DNA of 64,000 bases from assembly GCA_019914945.1 (NCBI GenBank), contig CM034107.1, positions 9,734,001-9,798,000 of the forward strand, read 5' to 3'. The notes under the pieces are model-generated. The model had not been told where the DNA came from. It did no database searches and saw only the letters and a program-made list of their open reading frames with translations. The stretch's first letter is position 1. The number at the start of each line of letters is the position of its first letter. Position numbers and translations under genes: made by a program. Of this stretch, positions 1 to 10,659 are shown piece after piece. The stretch is from Typha latifolia (Eukaryota > Streptophyta > Magnoliopsida > Poales > Typhaceae).

Positions 1-1437
1 AATTTATAAATAGTGAAAATATAAGATGTACATTATAATTTTATTATTAAAAAAAAAGTAGAGTATTACATACAAATTTATCTATTTAATAATATTCTAA
101 AAGAGAAATAGAAATGCAAAAGAGTCAGAATCCAGCTATTTGATGCTTCAAGAGAGCGTGGCCTCCACATGCTCATAAGTCATAAGATGCATCATCTATG
201 AAAGAAAAGTAATAATTATTCAACTCAATCTTCTTCTCCTCCTCCTTTTTTTCTCTATTTTAGAGTTGATCAGCTGTTCATGGAACCTTCTCAAGACTGG
301 ACCTGGACCTGGACCTGGAGATAGATCTACTAGTTCTACTGCTGAACGTCACATATTAATTAGTCCAAAGACTTGACCTTTTGGATGCCCATCAAAGACT
401 AGAAACCGAGCTTTCTGAGTTCCTTCTTCTCAGCTATCAGACATGGAAACTATGTTTCTGTTGGAAATTTTAGCTGAATATATGATTGAGAGCCTGTGAA
501 CAGTTCCTCTGAGTATTTAATCCTTAAATACAAGTAAGACAGGCGGATGATCATATCCTCCGCTTATAATATATAAACATAAAAGGAGGAATAAATTGGT
601 TTCACTGTCATGAACAGTGAAGTCTTTGCATCTGGACAGCAAAAGAGAGAGAGTGAGAGAATATAAAAAGTATTCCTTGGCAGTTCCTTGAAGAAATGGA
701 GATGGTATGAGAGAAGCGCGTGGTCTACACGCGGTCACGGATTACAATGAAAGCAAAGTTAATTGGATTCAGAAAAAAAAAAGTTAACTTTTATTAAAAA
801 AAGCCAACACCTCTCGTGGCTGCTGAGAAGTTGCATCCCACCATCCAATCTTTTAATGCTACAAACCCTCAAAATATGTGCTGGATCTTCTATTATATAT
901 ATATATACATATCTATAAAGGTATCTTTTCATTTCAGACACATGCTTAAGAGTGTTGTTGCTTGAAATCCAATGATAAAATGGTGGTTTAATTACACATT
1001 GCTATTTCAAACTGTTTGTAGTTGCATGCAGTTCAATTATAAATTTATGAGCATAATGATGCAAAAATAATTTTCGTCTAAAAAGAAATTAATGGCTAAG
1101 TTCATAAGCAGTACCTTTCCCATCTGGCATGTCACATTTCTCCTTCTCAAATTAAGGACCAAGTGGCTCCTTAATTGGTGACCAAGAATAGTATTAGTCC
1201 TTCCTCCTCATAGACTAGTCAAGATGCACGGTATTATATCTATTGATGTTGGACTTCAAATGTGGTCATTAAACAAGCTAGTTGCAACTTTGAAAAGAAA
1301 AGAGCTATTAATACGTTGGACTTTGATCCATTACTACTAGTTAAGTAAAAAATAAGGCCAGAATAATAAATATTCATATGGTAGAATATATAAATAAAAT
1401 CATCTGCCATCTCATGGGCACCACCTCCCCTATCCCC
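1..1437. other. Upstream intergenic region of first CYB561-DOMON gene
   Basis: AT-rich sequence with no gene I can support. It contains a short hexamer array (GGACCT, about four units, roughly 295-320) and AT-rich low-complexity tracts. Short open frames on the minus strand around 517-941 have no recognisable domain and look like chance frames. The right part presumably holds the promoter of the gene starting at 1591. Confidence 0.5.
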
Positions 1438-1445
1438 TATAAAAG
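1438..1445 (+). promoter_or_regulatory. TATA box of first CYB561-DOMON gene
   Basis: TATAAAAG sits about 150 bases before the ATG at 1591, in a C-rich context (tatcccctataaaagg). It is a near-perfect plant TATA box on the coding strand and implies transcription start near 1470 with a leader of about 120 bases. Inferred from motif and spacing only. Confidence 0.55.
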
Positions 1446-1590
1446 GACACACATAAGCCCACATTAATGCATATGGTCTTCTCCAACTGCCCCCCCCAAC
1501 TTTAATCTCCCTTTTAAAAGCTACCCAAATCAAGCCACTAAGAGTTGGAAGAAGTTTGATACTTTTTTTTTCTTAGAAGAACACCACACC

Positions 1591-4456
1591 ATGAAGTCTT
1601 CTCTCATCTCTTTGCTCTTCTTTTGCTTCCTGATTAGCTTGTATTCCTCAGCGGTGAACTGCCAACAGTCAGCTGATTCATGTAACTCAAACCTCAGTGG
1701 AATCACCCACCTCATTCCTTTTAACACCTCCAACTTGCATTGCTTCACTGCATGGAGTTCCCAAGACTTCATTCTCAGAGTATGTTTTGTATATATATAT
1801 ATTTTTATCATCGATTACTTACTTTGGTAAATATATACTAATAAGTTTTTATTTTTTATTTATTTTTAACTGGTCTTGTGTCCAGTATGGGAACGCCAGC
1901 TCCGGGGTGTGGAGCTACGTGGTGTCGGCGCCGGACACGAGCTCGTACGTGGCGGTCGGATTCTCGAGCAAGGGGAAGATGGTCGGGAGCAGCGCGGTGG
2001 CCGGGTGGATCACGCCGTCCGGGCCGGGGGTTGTGAAGCAGTACTACCTCGGCGGGGAGAGCTCCGGGGATTGCCCACAGGACCAGGGTAGCCTGAAGCT
2101 TGTGAAGGGCATGGCTGTGATTGTAGCCAAGTCGTCGCGGCTTTACCTCGCGTTTCAGATCACCGTCGATCAGCCGGCGCCGTATCTGATCTACGCCGTC
2201 GGACCCAAGAACAAGCTGCCGTCGTCGCCGGACTACTACCTGGCGGAGCACCGAACAATGTCCTCGGCTTCCGTCGACTACACCGCCGGCGGTATGTCTT
2301 GGAAAAGCTTATGCTTCTTTATAATGACAAAATTACCCTTATGTCAGTTTGCTAGAGGGGACGGGCATAAAAGTCAAAAAGAAAATTTATCAAAAATACC
2401 CTACCATTTTATTTTTATTATTCTTCACACCCTACTGCCATATGAGTTAATTTCACTCTCACAATAAATTAATTTTTATTTTTTGAAAATAAAAAATAAA
2501 ATACATGTCCTTATTTGACTTTAAAATATAGTTTTTTTTTTCTATTTATTAGTATCTTAATTTAAAAAATTATTAAAGTCATTTTGCTTTTAGAGTTACT
2601 TTTAACTCAGTTATATAAGCAATTTAATTATCAACAAAATTAATAACAATATATATTGAGGCATTTTAAATAAATACAAAGAGTTTGAATGCTAAAATAA
2701 ATTGTAAGGTGTTTCTGATCATTTTTTTTAAATTTTCGAACATGAGCATAATCCCATTAAACCTCTTGGAATAAGAAAACCCTAATGTATATAAATATCT
2801 TTAACAAAACATATCATGTTAGATAAAAATATATAAATGCTAACCATGGCATGTCACAGGGGCGGTCTCAGACGCTGAGGATGATGAATCGAGCTTCTCG
2901 ACGGAGAGGCGGCACGGCCTATTGGCACTGCTGGGATGGGGAGTTTTGATGCCTCTTGGGGTGATGGCAGCCAGGTATTTTAAACAGCATGACCCTCAAT
3001 GGTTCTACTCCCACATCTCTCTCCAAGGGATTGGGTTCGCCTTGGGTCTGGCCGGAATCATTCTTGGGTTCGGACTGGATGACGATGGAATAGACGATGT
3101 GGACGCACACAAGGCTCTGGGAATCGCCATCTTGGTCTTTGGATCCCTCCAGGTTGGTAATAGTAAACTACTAATTAAACTCTCTAATTTCTTAATTATA
3201 AGAATTTTTGAATTACTTAATAAAATATTTTAGTCGTATTTTTATGTTTGCAATACATAATGCACACATTATGGGCCATGTCATGTGCTCCTTCAATTAA
3301 TTTCACAAAGAGAGAGAAGTCTAATCTTATTCATTTAAGATTTAAGATTTTATTTGTGTATATAAATGAACGGCCTAAGTATGAATAGTCCAATCTCTTA
3401 TTCTACGTATATGATCTATAATTAGGTCTGACTACTAGCATAAGTGGTACATACTCATCAATTAATAAATAGGGAAAGATGTGAAAACTTAACATTGTTT
3501 CACTAAATATCTATATTGCTAGAATTCGAACCTAACTGCCGTGATACAACGTGTGCTCTTTTAGCTAAATGAGTTCTATCCCATGTGCCATTAAGTGCAC
3601 TAAAGTTAGCCTATCGTGATAGGAACTGGCCCACTAGCTAATGTCAGGTCTATATAGCTTTCCAATGTTGTAACTATTAAAAGAAAAGCGAAACCAATAA
3701 GAAGTTATAAACAATTATAAACTCAAATGTTATTTATAAGAGAATTTTTATAAATTACACTCTATATTTTATCTATTTTACGATTCACATCTCATTTTTG
3801 AAGTTTTTATAATCCGACACCTACTTTTCTTTATAATTCTCATTTAACACTATTCGCTAATTTAAACGATACTAGCAAAAAAAAATATTTTATTATAATA
3901 TATAAAAATAATTTATAAATATCTAAATTACTCATTCCTTCTTCAGAAGAGTGGCAGAGGGGAGGAAAAACAGTAGTGATGTATTTTAATAATTTGATCG
4001 ATATCAGTTAGTCAAAATAACGTTAGGGTGTTAAACGAAAATTATAGAAAAAAATAAGAGGTCGAGTTATAAAATCGTAAAAGACGAGATATGAATGACA
4101 AATAATAATAACATATACGGTCTGATTTGTAAAATTTCCTGTTGATATGTTCACTACTAGACTACTAGTGTAGTTGTTCTCATTATATTGAATGCCTCCC
4201 TCTGCTTTGCATTTGCCTTTAGGTGCTTGCATTCCTTGCTCGCCCTGACAAAACTTCCAAGGTTAGGAAGTACTGGAATTGGTATCACCACTACATCGGA
4301 CGGACGGCGATCGCCTGTGCAATTGCAAACATATTCTTCGGACTAGCGATCGCAAGCGAGGAGAAATCATGGAGCGTTGGTTATGGTGTTTTCTTGGCTG
4401 TTTGGGTTATTGCTAGTGTAATTTTAGAAGTGAGGAGGTGCATGAATAATGAGTGA
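1591..4456 (+). CDS. Cytochrome b561 and DOMON domain-containing protein, copy 1
   Basis: Four exons: 1591-1779, 1886-2291, 2860-3152, 4223-4456 (intron phases 0, 1, 0), giving 373 aa. Residues 1-24 look like a signal peptide. A DOMON domain follows (about 45-197) with Met95 (KMVGSS) and His185 (AEHR) at places fitting the heme ligands known in AIR12-type DOMONs. Then comes a cytochrome b561 core (about 210-370) with hydrophobic helices and the conserved histidines His217 (ERRHG), His250 (WFYSH), His282 (DAHK) and His318/319 (WYHH). Such proteins are thought to carry electrons across the plasma membrane, from cytosolic ascorbate to apoplastic acceptors; the in vivo substrate here is unknown. 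Closest in general layout to the plant At3g61750-type members. Exon 2 is strikingly GC-rich against AT-rich introns. Intron 3 carries a MITE. Family assignment is firm; exact splice sites are by eye but all close the frame. Confidence 0.9.
3440..3612 (-). repeat. Possible tRNA-derived SINE fragment in intron 3 of copy 1
   Basis: Read on the minus strand, this stretch has a box-A-like block (CTCATTTAGCTAAAAGAGC, about 3582-3564) and, downstream, a box-B-like GGTTCGAATTC (near 3535-3525). These are spaced as in the tRNA-related heads of plant SINEs. The spacing and sequence are imperfect and no clear tail or target duplication is seen, so this is a weak call. It is not a functional tRNA. Confidence 0.3.
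3740..4139. mobile_element. MITE (terminal inverted repeat element) in intron 3 of copy 1
   Basis: Its ends are inverted repeats about 100 bases long: the left end begins gagaatttttataaattac and the complement of the right end begins ggaaattttacaaatcaga. Matching blocks (atctattttacgattcaca / cgattttataactcgacc) continue inward. The same family recurs at 18538-18793 and, as a left part only, at 32442-32690, sharing interior words such as cttcttcagaagagtggc. No coding capacity and no clear target duplication. Probably a non-autonomous DNA transposon, superfamily not determined. Confidence 0.7.
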
Positions 4457-5576
4457 TATGTTTTATAATATGGACACCATACATTGTTATAACTCATCAC
4501 CTTTGAGCATAGTTGACATGTATGCCTATTTGTTTCAATTTACATGTTCTTTCTTTGACACTTCTATGACATCTAATAATGTATTAGAAATCTTCCACTC
4601 TTGTAATTGATAGTATTACACCTTGGCCCAGTGGGGTCTTATCATGAAAGGCCCAAGCCAGATTAGCTATTTTACTCTCGTTTTTGAAATATTTTATTTC
4701 CTTTTTGGATTTTTATTTTTTAGAATCAATGAGATGTGGAAAGATAATCTCGCTTCGAGTAGCATCACCTTTCCATTGCCTTAGAATTTTTCTGGCTTCC
4801 TCTTGATAATGAAACATCATTAAAGGCCTTAGGGTCTGGCTATTAAAGAGCATAATATCAAGTCAAAAGCCTACTTCTTTATAAATAATGGAAAAAAATG
4901 ATAAAGTTGACCTTATAAGTTTGTGGTTTTATATTTAGATGTTAATTGAGATTGTAATATGCAAGCCACTCTTCCATCATTTATGGATAGAAAGCAAAGA
5001 TGAGGTTGGACTTTTGAAGACAACCATAACAATATCTAATATTAGAGTAGAATGAGTCTTTACAAGCATATTGTACTTGAATTGTTCATCACATATATAT
5101 GTATATATAGTCATGCTCACCAAATTAATAGAAACATTTATGAATTTGTCCATAGTTGGCCACACTTGGTCATAGTGTACACATAAAATAAAGAATAAAT
5201 TATAAGCAATAGAGCACTTGTGGTTAGAAATTTCGGTTTTGGTTTTGATTTATTATTGGTTTCAATTTCGCCATATAAAAAAAACAAAAACAAAAAACTG
5301 GGGATGAGATAGATTAGCTTCAATCGATAGCAGTTTAAAACAAACAAAGATAAAAAATAATGATAGTTTTAACTCCATCTCAACTCAAACATCACCAATT
5401 GCTCCTGGCTTGTGGGCTAAGACTAAGTATATGTTTAGACTTGGTCGTGATAAATCCTTCATCTATCATATCCAAAATATGATAAAAAAGACTACATAAA
5501 ATAATGTTGGAAGTAAAGTCTTAAGACCTCCAGCAACCCCCTTCAAGCCTTAATTTGCATCTCACCTCTTCCCTCC
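4457..5576. other. Intergenic region between the two CYB561-DOMON genes
   Basis: About 1.1 kb holding the 3' UTR of copy 1 and the promoter of copy 2. It is AT-rich, and the short minus-strand frames around 4977-5347 have no domain. No convincing TATA box was identified near copy 2; a loose candidate is the taaaaaag-type sequence near 5480. Confidence 0.4.
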
Positions 5577-5612
5577 AATCCCAATCCCAATCCCAATCCC
5601 AATCCCAATCCC
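5577..5612 (+). repeat. Hexanucleotide microsatellite (AATCCC)6 abutting a start codon
   Basis: Exactly six AATCCC units end directly at the ATG at 5613, so the last repeat supplies the CCC before the start (CCCATGG). It lies in the 5' leader of the second CYB561-DOMON gene and is absent from the leader of the first. Copy-number change would alter leader length and structure but not the reading frame. Confidence 0.9.
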
Positions 5613-8600
5613 ATGGAGGTCTCTCTAATCCCCCTCCTCTTCCTTTCATTCCTTAGCTTCTTCTCTTCCCTAGCAGTAAACTCCCAACAGCCAGATTCAT
5701 GCAGCACAAAGCTTATTAATGTCACCAATCTCATCCCTTTCAACACCTCCAACTTCCACTGCTTACTTGCATGGAGAAAAGAAGACTTCATCTTAAGGGT
5801 ATGTTATATAAATATTTTTATTACAGTAATTGATATTGTTAATTCACCAATTGTTCTAAAAGCTTAAGCAGTTTAATATGCTGTATGAAGTATATGAACA
5901 CAGACCTGGGCCTGTGGAGCTACGTCGTGTCGGCTCCCGACACGGGCTCGTACATCGGGATAGGATTCTCGAGGCGCGGGCGGATGGTTAGGAGCAGCGC
6001 AGTCGTCGGCTGGGTCACGCCGGCCGGACCGGCCGTCGTGAAACAGTACTACCTCGGCGGCAAGAGCTCAGATGAGTGCTTGCCTGACCAGGGTAACTTA
6101 AAGCTAGTGAACGACACAATTGTGTTCATATCGCAAGCATCAAGGTTGTACCTCGCTTTCCAGATCTACGTCGACCGGCCGGAGCCGCACTTGATATACT
6201 CCGTCGGCCCGCAGGGGTTCCGGCCGTCGTCGCCGGGTTATTACTTGGTGGAGCACCGAGAGGCAGCTACGGCATCCATTGACTACACCACTGGTAGGTG
6301 GATGCTTTTGATAAAGTTAATATTTTTTTTTCTCTCTTTCTTTTTTTTATTGTTTTTCTTTCACTTTGCAAAACTAACTAAATCCAATATATATAATTGA
6401 AATATTAAAATAATAAACACGAGTAGAGTGTTAAATATAAAAGATTCTGGTGGGTGGGTGTAGGAGTGGCTTCGGATGCCGGCGGGCTATCGGGGCTCCA
6501 GCCGGAGAGGCGGCACGGCCTTCTAGTGCTTCTTGGCTGGGGGTTTCTCATCCCAATTGGGGTGATGGCAGCCAGGTACTTCAAACAACATGACCCTCAA
6601 TGGTTCTACTCTCATATCTTCATCCAAGGGATTGGATTCAGTTTGGGTCTAGCCGGAATCATTCTTGGGTTCAAACTAGACGACCAGGGCCTCAAAGATG
6701 TGGGTGCACACAAGGGTCTTGGAATTACCATTATGGTTCTTGGTTTTCTCCAGGTCAGTTAAACTTTTTATAACTTTCCTATCAAGGGTAGTATTGGATT
6801 TTTGGGTTAAAATGTTTTAGGAAATTTTTACAAAAACAAAAGAATTTAAAATAAAAAGAAAGAAAGAAAAAAACCTTGTAGAGTTTAATCTATCTAAGCT
6901 TAAATTAAAATTAATTTCGAATCTAATTTTATAATTAGTTTGAACTAAAATAATTTTAATTTGAGCTAATTTTGAACTCGGGCATGCTCTAGTTAAAATG
7001 AGTCAATTAATAAGTTATTTCAAACTTGAATCAATTCAAGCTTAAATTAAGTCCGAACAAACTTAAAATAAGATTTAATTCAATAGTAAAAGTATAACAA
7101 GTAGTAATACTATGAGTCTATCTTAGATCTAAATGTTCACATTAATCGTATGGTCATATGTATTATATTTTTTATTTATTTTTGAGCCTCTACATTTTAT
7201 AAAAATGATCTTTTTAACACTTTGGTTTTATTTTTAACTCACTATATTAACATATACGAATCTAACAAGAAATATTTAATTTTGCTTAAGGTGATATTCT
7301 TAAAATTTCTAAGCTACCTTTATTATGCCCATTAATGACCTCATAAGTCATAGTTTTGTACTCATAATCGTATTCTTTTTTATTTATTTTTTATCTCGAT
7401 TCTTCTTATTATTTTTTATATTATTTAATATTAAGTTATTCATATTCCCTTGGGGTTCATGATGTATGTTTTTCTCGACAATTTCCCAAAATCTTATTAA
7501 ACTTACCAAAGCTTGTTTGATTCATGCATAAAATTTTTAACAAATAATTTTATACATATATTTTGAATATAAATTAGTTATATATATAAATGTTCTTATA
7601 TTTTATTGTTTGATTGTAAAATGTAATAATTATTTTGAATAAGTTTATATACACATTTATATTTAGTTATTAACTATGAATAAATATGTTAATTATAATA
7701 GAAATTATTTTTGAAAAATGTGTATAACTTTATTGCACTCATCTAAGTGATAAGATTTGATCAAAATATATTTAAATGAGTCATAATTTATAAATAAATA
7801 TTCCTTACGCATCAACCAAACACCACATAAATATTTAATTCTCATTCTTTAATTTGAATCAATTGTTAAGTCTATGAGATGCAATTTGCACATAAATTTT
7901 CAAACTTGGCCTTACTAAATTTGATTAGATGAGATAAAGTAAGATTTTTAATGTCTGGCTATTTACTTGGATAACTTATACATGGTGATTTATCCATTTG
8001 ATTACGAGATAGGCAAACATAAAATAGAAATAAAATAAGGACTTATGATAAAATGTGGTGGTATCCCATATGAATTGGATAAAAAAAAATTTGAAAGATA
8101 AGAATAGTTTTGATTGTGATAGTTGGGATAAGAGATAAAAATGATCAAATTAATTGTATTACATTTTCTTTAGTTTAATATAAATAGATATATGAAAAAA
8201 AAATTCTTGAAAAAGATGAGAAATTCTATTAGATTAAAAATTAATATATATATTATAATTTAATTTATAACTATTATATTATTGGTTAAAAAATAATTTA
8301 ACTTAATTAACTATAATATACACAATATATGTACATTACATGTTAAGATCTTTATGATACCATCTTCGGTACCAATTGAATACTTTTTTATTATATAAAT
8401 ATACTCTTTCAAAGATATAAACAAGTATAGATGATGCATTCTTTTTATGAAATTATAGGTGATGGCATTATTTGCTCGTCCTCAAAAGATATCAAAGGTA
8501 AGAAAATATTGGAATTGGTATCACCACTATTTTGGACGGTCTGCAATAATTTGTGCGATTGCAAATATATTTCTTGGACTAAAAATTGCTAAAGAAGATA

Positions 8601-8692
8601 ACCCATGGAAAATTGCTTATGGTGTTTTCTTAGCAATTTTGGTCATTGTTTCTACTTTCTTGGAGATTAGGAAATGCACGAGAAATGCGTGA
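5613..8692 (+). CDS. Cytochrome b561 and DOMON domain-containing protein, copy 2
   Basis: Exons 5613-5798, 5891-6293, 6464-6753, 8459-8692 (phases 0, 1, 0, as in copy 1), giving 370 aa. Same plan: signal peptide (1-25), DOMON (about 44-195) and b561 core. The candidate DOMON heme ligands Met94 and His184 are kept, as are the b561 histidines His214, SH in WFYSH, AH in GAHK, and WYHH. One change next to the DOMON Met is notable: MVGSS in copy 1 is MVRSS here. The acceptor before exon 2 (tgtatgaag) has a poor pyrimidine tract. Intron 3 is 1.7 kb and very AT-rich. Exon 4 is AT-rich while exon 2 is GC-rich. The shared intron phases and head-to-tail order show tandem duplication of copy 1. Inferred role as for copy 1: transmembrane electron transfer. 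Confidence 0.88.
7030..7190. repeat. Dispersed repeat copy in intron 3 (matches 21550-21720)
   Basis: The words around 7030-7190 (tcaattcaagcttaaatt, gatttaattcaatagtaaaagtataac, then a stretch ending in tgtattata) match 21550-21720 in the same order, with divergence. No ends or coding were identified. Probably a decayed transposon fragment. Confidence 0.4.
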
Positions 8693-9556
8693 GATGTTGT
8701 CGAAATTCATCACTTTTGATAGCTAGCTAAGCATGCTTGTACCTTTTCAATTGGATTAGTTGAGCACTGAAAACTATTGTATATGGGTTGTATTGTTTAA
8801 TGAGTTCAATATTTTAAGACAAAATTATTCATAATAAAATACTTTTTTTGAAAAATAACCTACATGATTTTATGTAGATTATCAAATTTTAAAATCTAAA
8901 CTTACATATAATTGTACCGTAATTTTTATGTTTAAAATTTTATAAAGAGGTTCAATATGAGCGCAGTTTCAATGTGGGCTGATTTATGCGGATTAATTCA
9001 ATCGGTTGTTGAATGCACTCTAACATATCAATTATGTGCATCTGATAGCTCTAATTATGCATATAAAATATAGGGGGCGTAAGATTTGAGCAAGCGCGAT
9101 TAAAGTTGTCAGATATGTAATATTGATACATTAGCATAAGATCAATCCTTATTATATTCCAATCACTTCAACATTGGGTTAAATAAATTTGACTTCTCCG
9201 TAGATGAAAATTACTTTACCTCCTCTTAAACCTTGTTATTTTATATAAGTAAATCTCCATAAGCTCATTTTTGTATCACTAACCCTCGCTAAACTTTTAA
9301 CTAAATTGCAACAGGTAGATTTTCCATCTAGAATTAATAGTGAATACTTATTTTTTATCCTAACATATAATTTTAATTTAAACAAATATCACAAAGCATC
9401 ATACATAGGCATCCTTTATCAAAATATTTTCACTAAATAATATTCATATTAGTACGATACTATCTTTCGATAACAATTGAATATTTATTTATATAAATAT
9501 TTTTTCTATTAAAGATATAAAAAGCTAGAGATGAATTATTCTCCTTGAAATTATAG

Positions 9557-9766
9557 GTGATAAAATATTTGCTCATCATCAAAAGATATTAAAAAGTAAA
9601 GAAATATTGGAATTGTTTATTCTACTACTTTAGATGGTTTGCGATAATTTGTCTGATTATAGATATATTTCTTGGATTAAGAACTATCGAAGAAAATAAC
9701 TCTCGAGAAAGTTTAGGTTATTGCTTCTTATTTTTCAAGATTAGAAAGTATATGATAAATGAGTAA
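9557..9766 (+). pseudogene. Relic exon 4 of a third CYB561-DOMON gene
   Basis: After the same intron end as in copy 2 (gaaattatag), the sequence follows exon 4 of copy 2 along its whole length and ends at an equivalent stop (aatgagtaa). It is broken: the start reads GTG ATA AAA where copy 2 has GTG ATG GCA, indels shift the frame, the WYHH heme-ligand site is altered (tattctactactttag), and part of the last helix is missing. No exons 1-3 are found near it. It is a leftover of tandem duplication, not a gene. Confidence 0.8.
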
Positions 9767-9870
9767 GATATTATTTTAATGCATCAATCTTGATGGCTTA
9801 GCTAGTGTCAGTCGCCTTTTTAATTAGATTAGTTGAGCATTAAAATTTTTATTTATTTCAATATTTTGAT

Positions 9871-10659
9871 GATTAATTATATTTTGCCCCCTATACTTTA
9901 ACTCGGTATCACTTTATCTCCCTATACTATAAAAACATACAAATACCCTCCTAGACTTTTGAAAAGCTTCAACTAAACTCATTTGTTAGCCTTCCGTAAA
10001 GGGCAAAAAAAAATTTAGACAATTTTGCCCTCATCTCCTTCTTGTAACTAAAAAGCAAAACATAAATACATAAATATGACACCTACGATCTATAAATAAC
10101 TCTCAAAATTATCATTGGATGTTGTAGCAGCTAGGCAAGTAATGAGAAAGGAAGTTGCTACAATGAGACAAAAGAGAACCAAATCTTATCATCTTCATAT
10201 GAGATAGGAATGTGCGATCATTAAAGTAAAAATAGAATTCATCTGCTATGATTTTAGAAGAAAGCTGAAATATCAACAATATCATGACAAATATTTTTTT
10301 CAAAGACGTAAAATGAAAGATAGGATGACAAAGAAAGAAAGAAGGGAAGAAAATGAGATGAGAAGGGAAGAAGGGAAAAAAGAAGGGAAAAAGATGGGAT
10401 GAGAAGGGAAGAAGATAGTGTTTCTCTCAATTGGTAACATGTAAGGGTAGATAGTTAATTTTATGTTATCAGCTAGTAAACCCTTATATTTTCCCTCCAT
10501 TAACAAAGGGATAGAAAAGTAATTTTAGGTCATCCATTAACGTCGTCTAAGAGGTTATAACTTTTCATAAGTCTAGGAAGGTATTTGTACACTTTTATAG
10601 TATAGTGGGGCAAAGTGATACCGAGTCAAAGTATAGGGGGGACAAAGTGTAATTAAGCC
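9871..10659. mobile_element. Non-autonomous Mutator-like (MULE) element 1
   Basis: 789 bases with terminal inverted repeats of about 110 bases: the left end starts gattaattatattttgccc, the complement of the right end starts ggcttaattacactttgtcc, and blocks such as actcggtatcactttatc recur in inverted form. It is flanked by near-identical 9-base duplications, tattttgat (9862-9870) and tattttgaa (10660-10668). The paralogous flank of CYB561 copy 2 has the empty site tattttaag at 8810-8818. Nine-base duplications with long inverted repeats point to the Mutator superfamily. The interior is GA-rich with two short meaningless minus-strand frames and no transposase. Confidence 0.85.

Noticed and set aside
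597..630. Short palindrome ttcactgtcatgaacagtgaa as possible microRNA precursor
   Set aside because: Stem of about 9 pairs with a tiny loop is too short, and no known plant miRNA sequence was recognised.
1856..2251. 131-codon open frame on the minus strand opposite exon 2 of CYB561 copy 1
   Set aside because: Shadow of a GC-rich exon; rich in Arg/His with no domain, while the plus strand encodes the DOMON domain.
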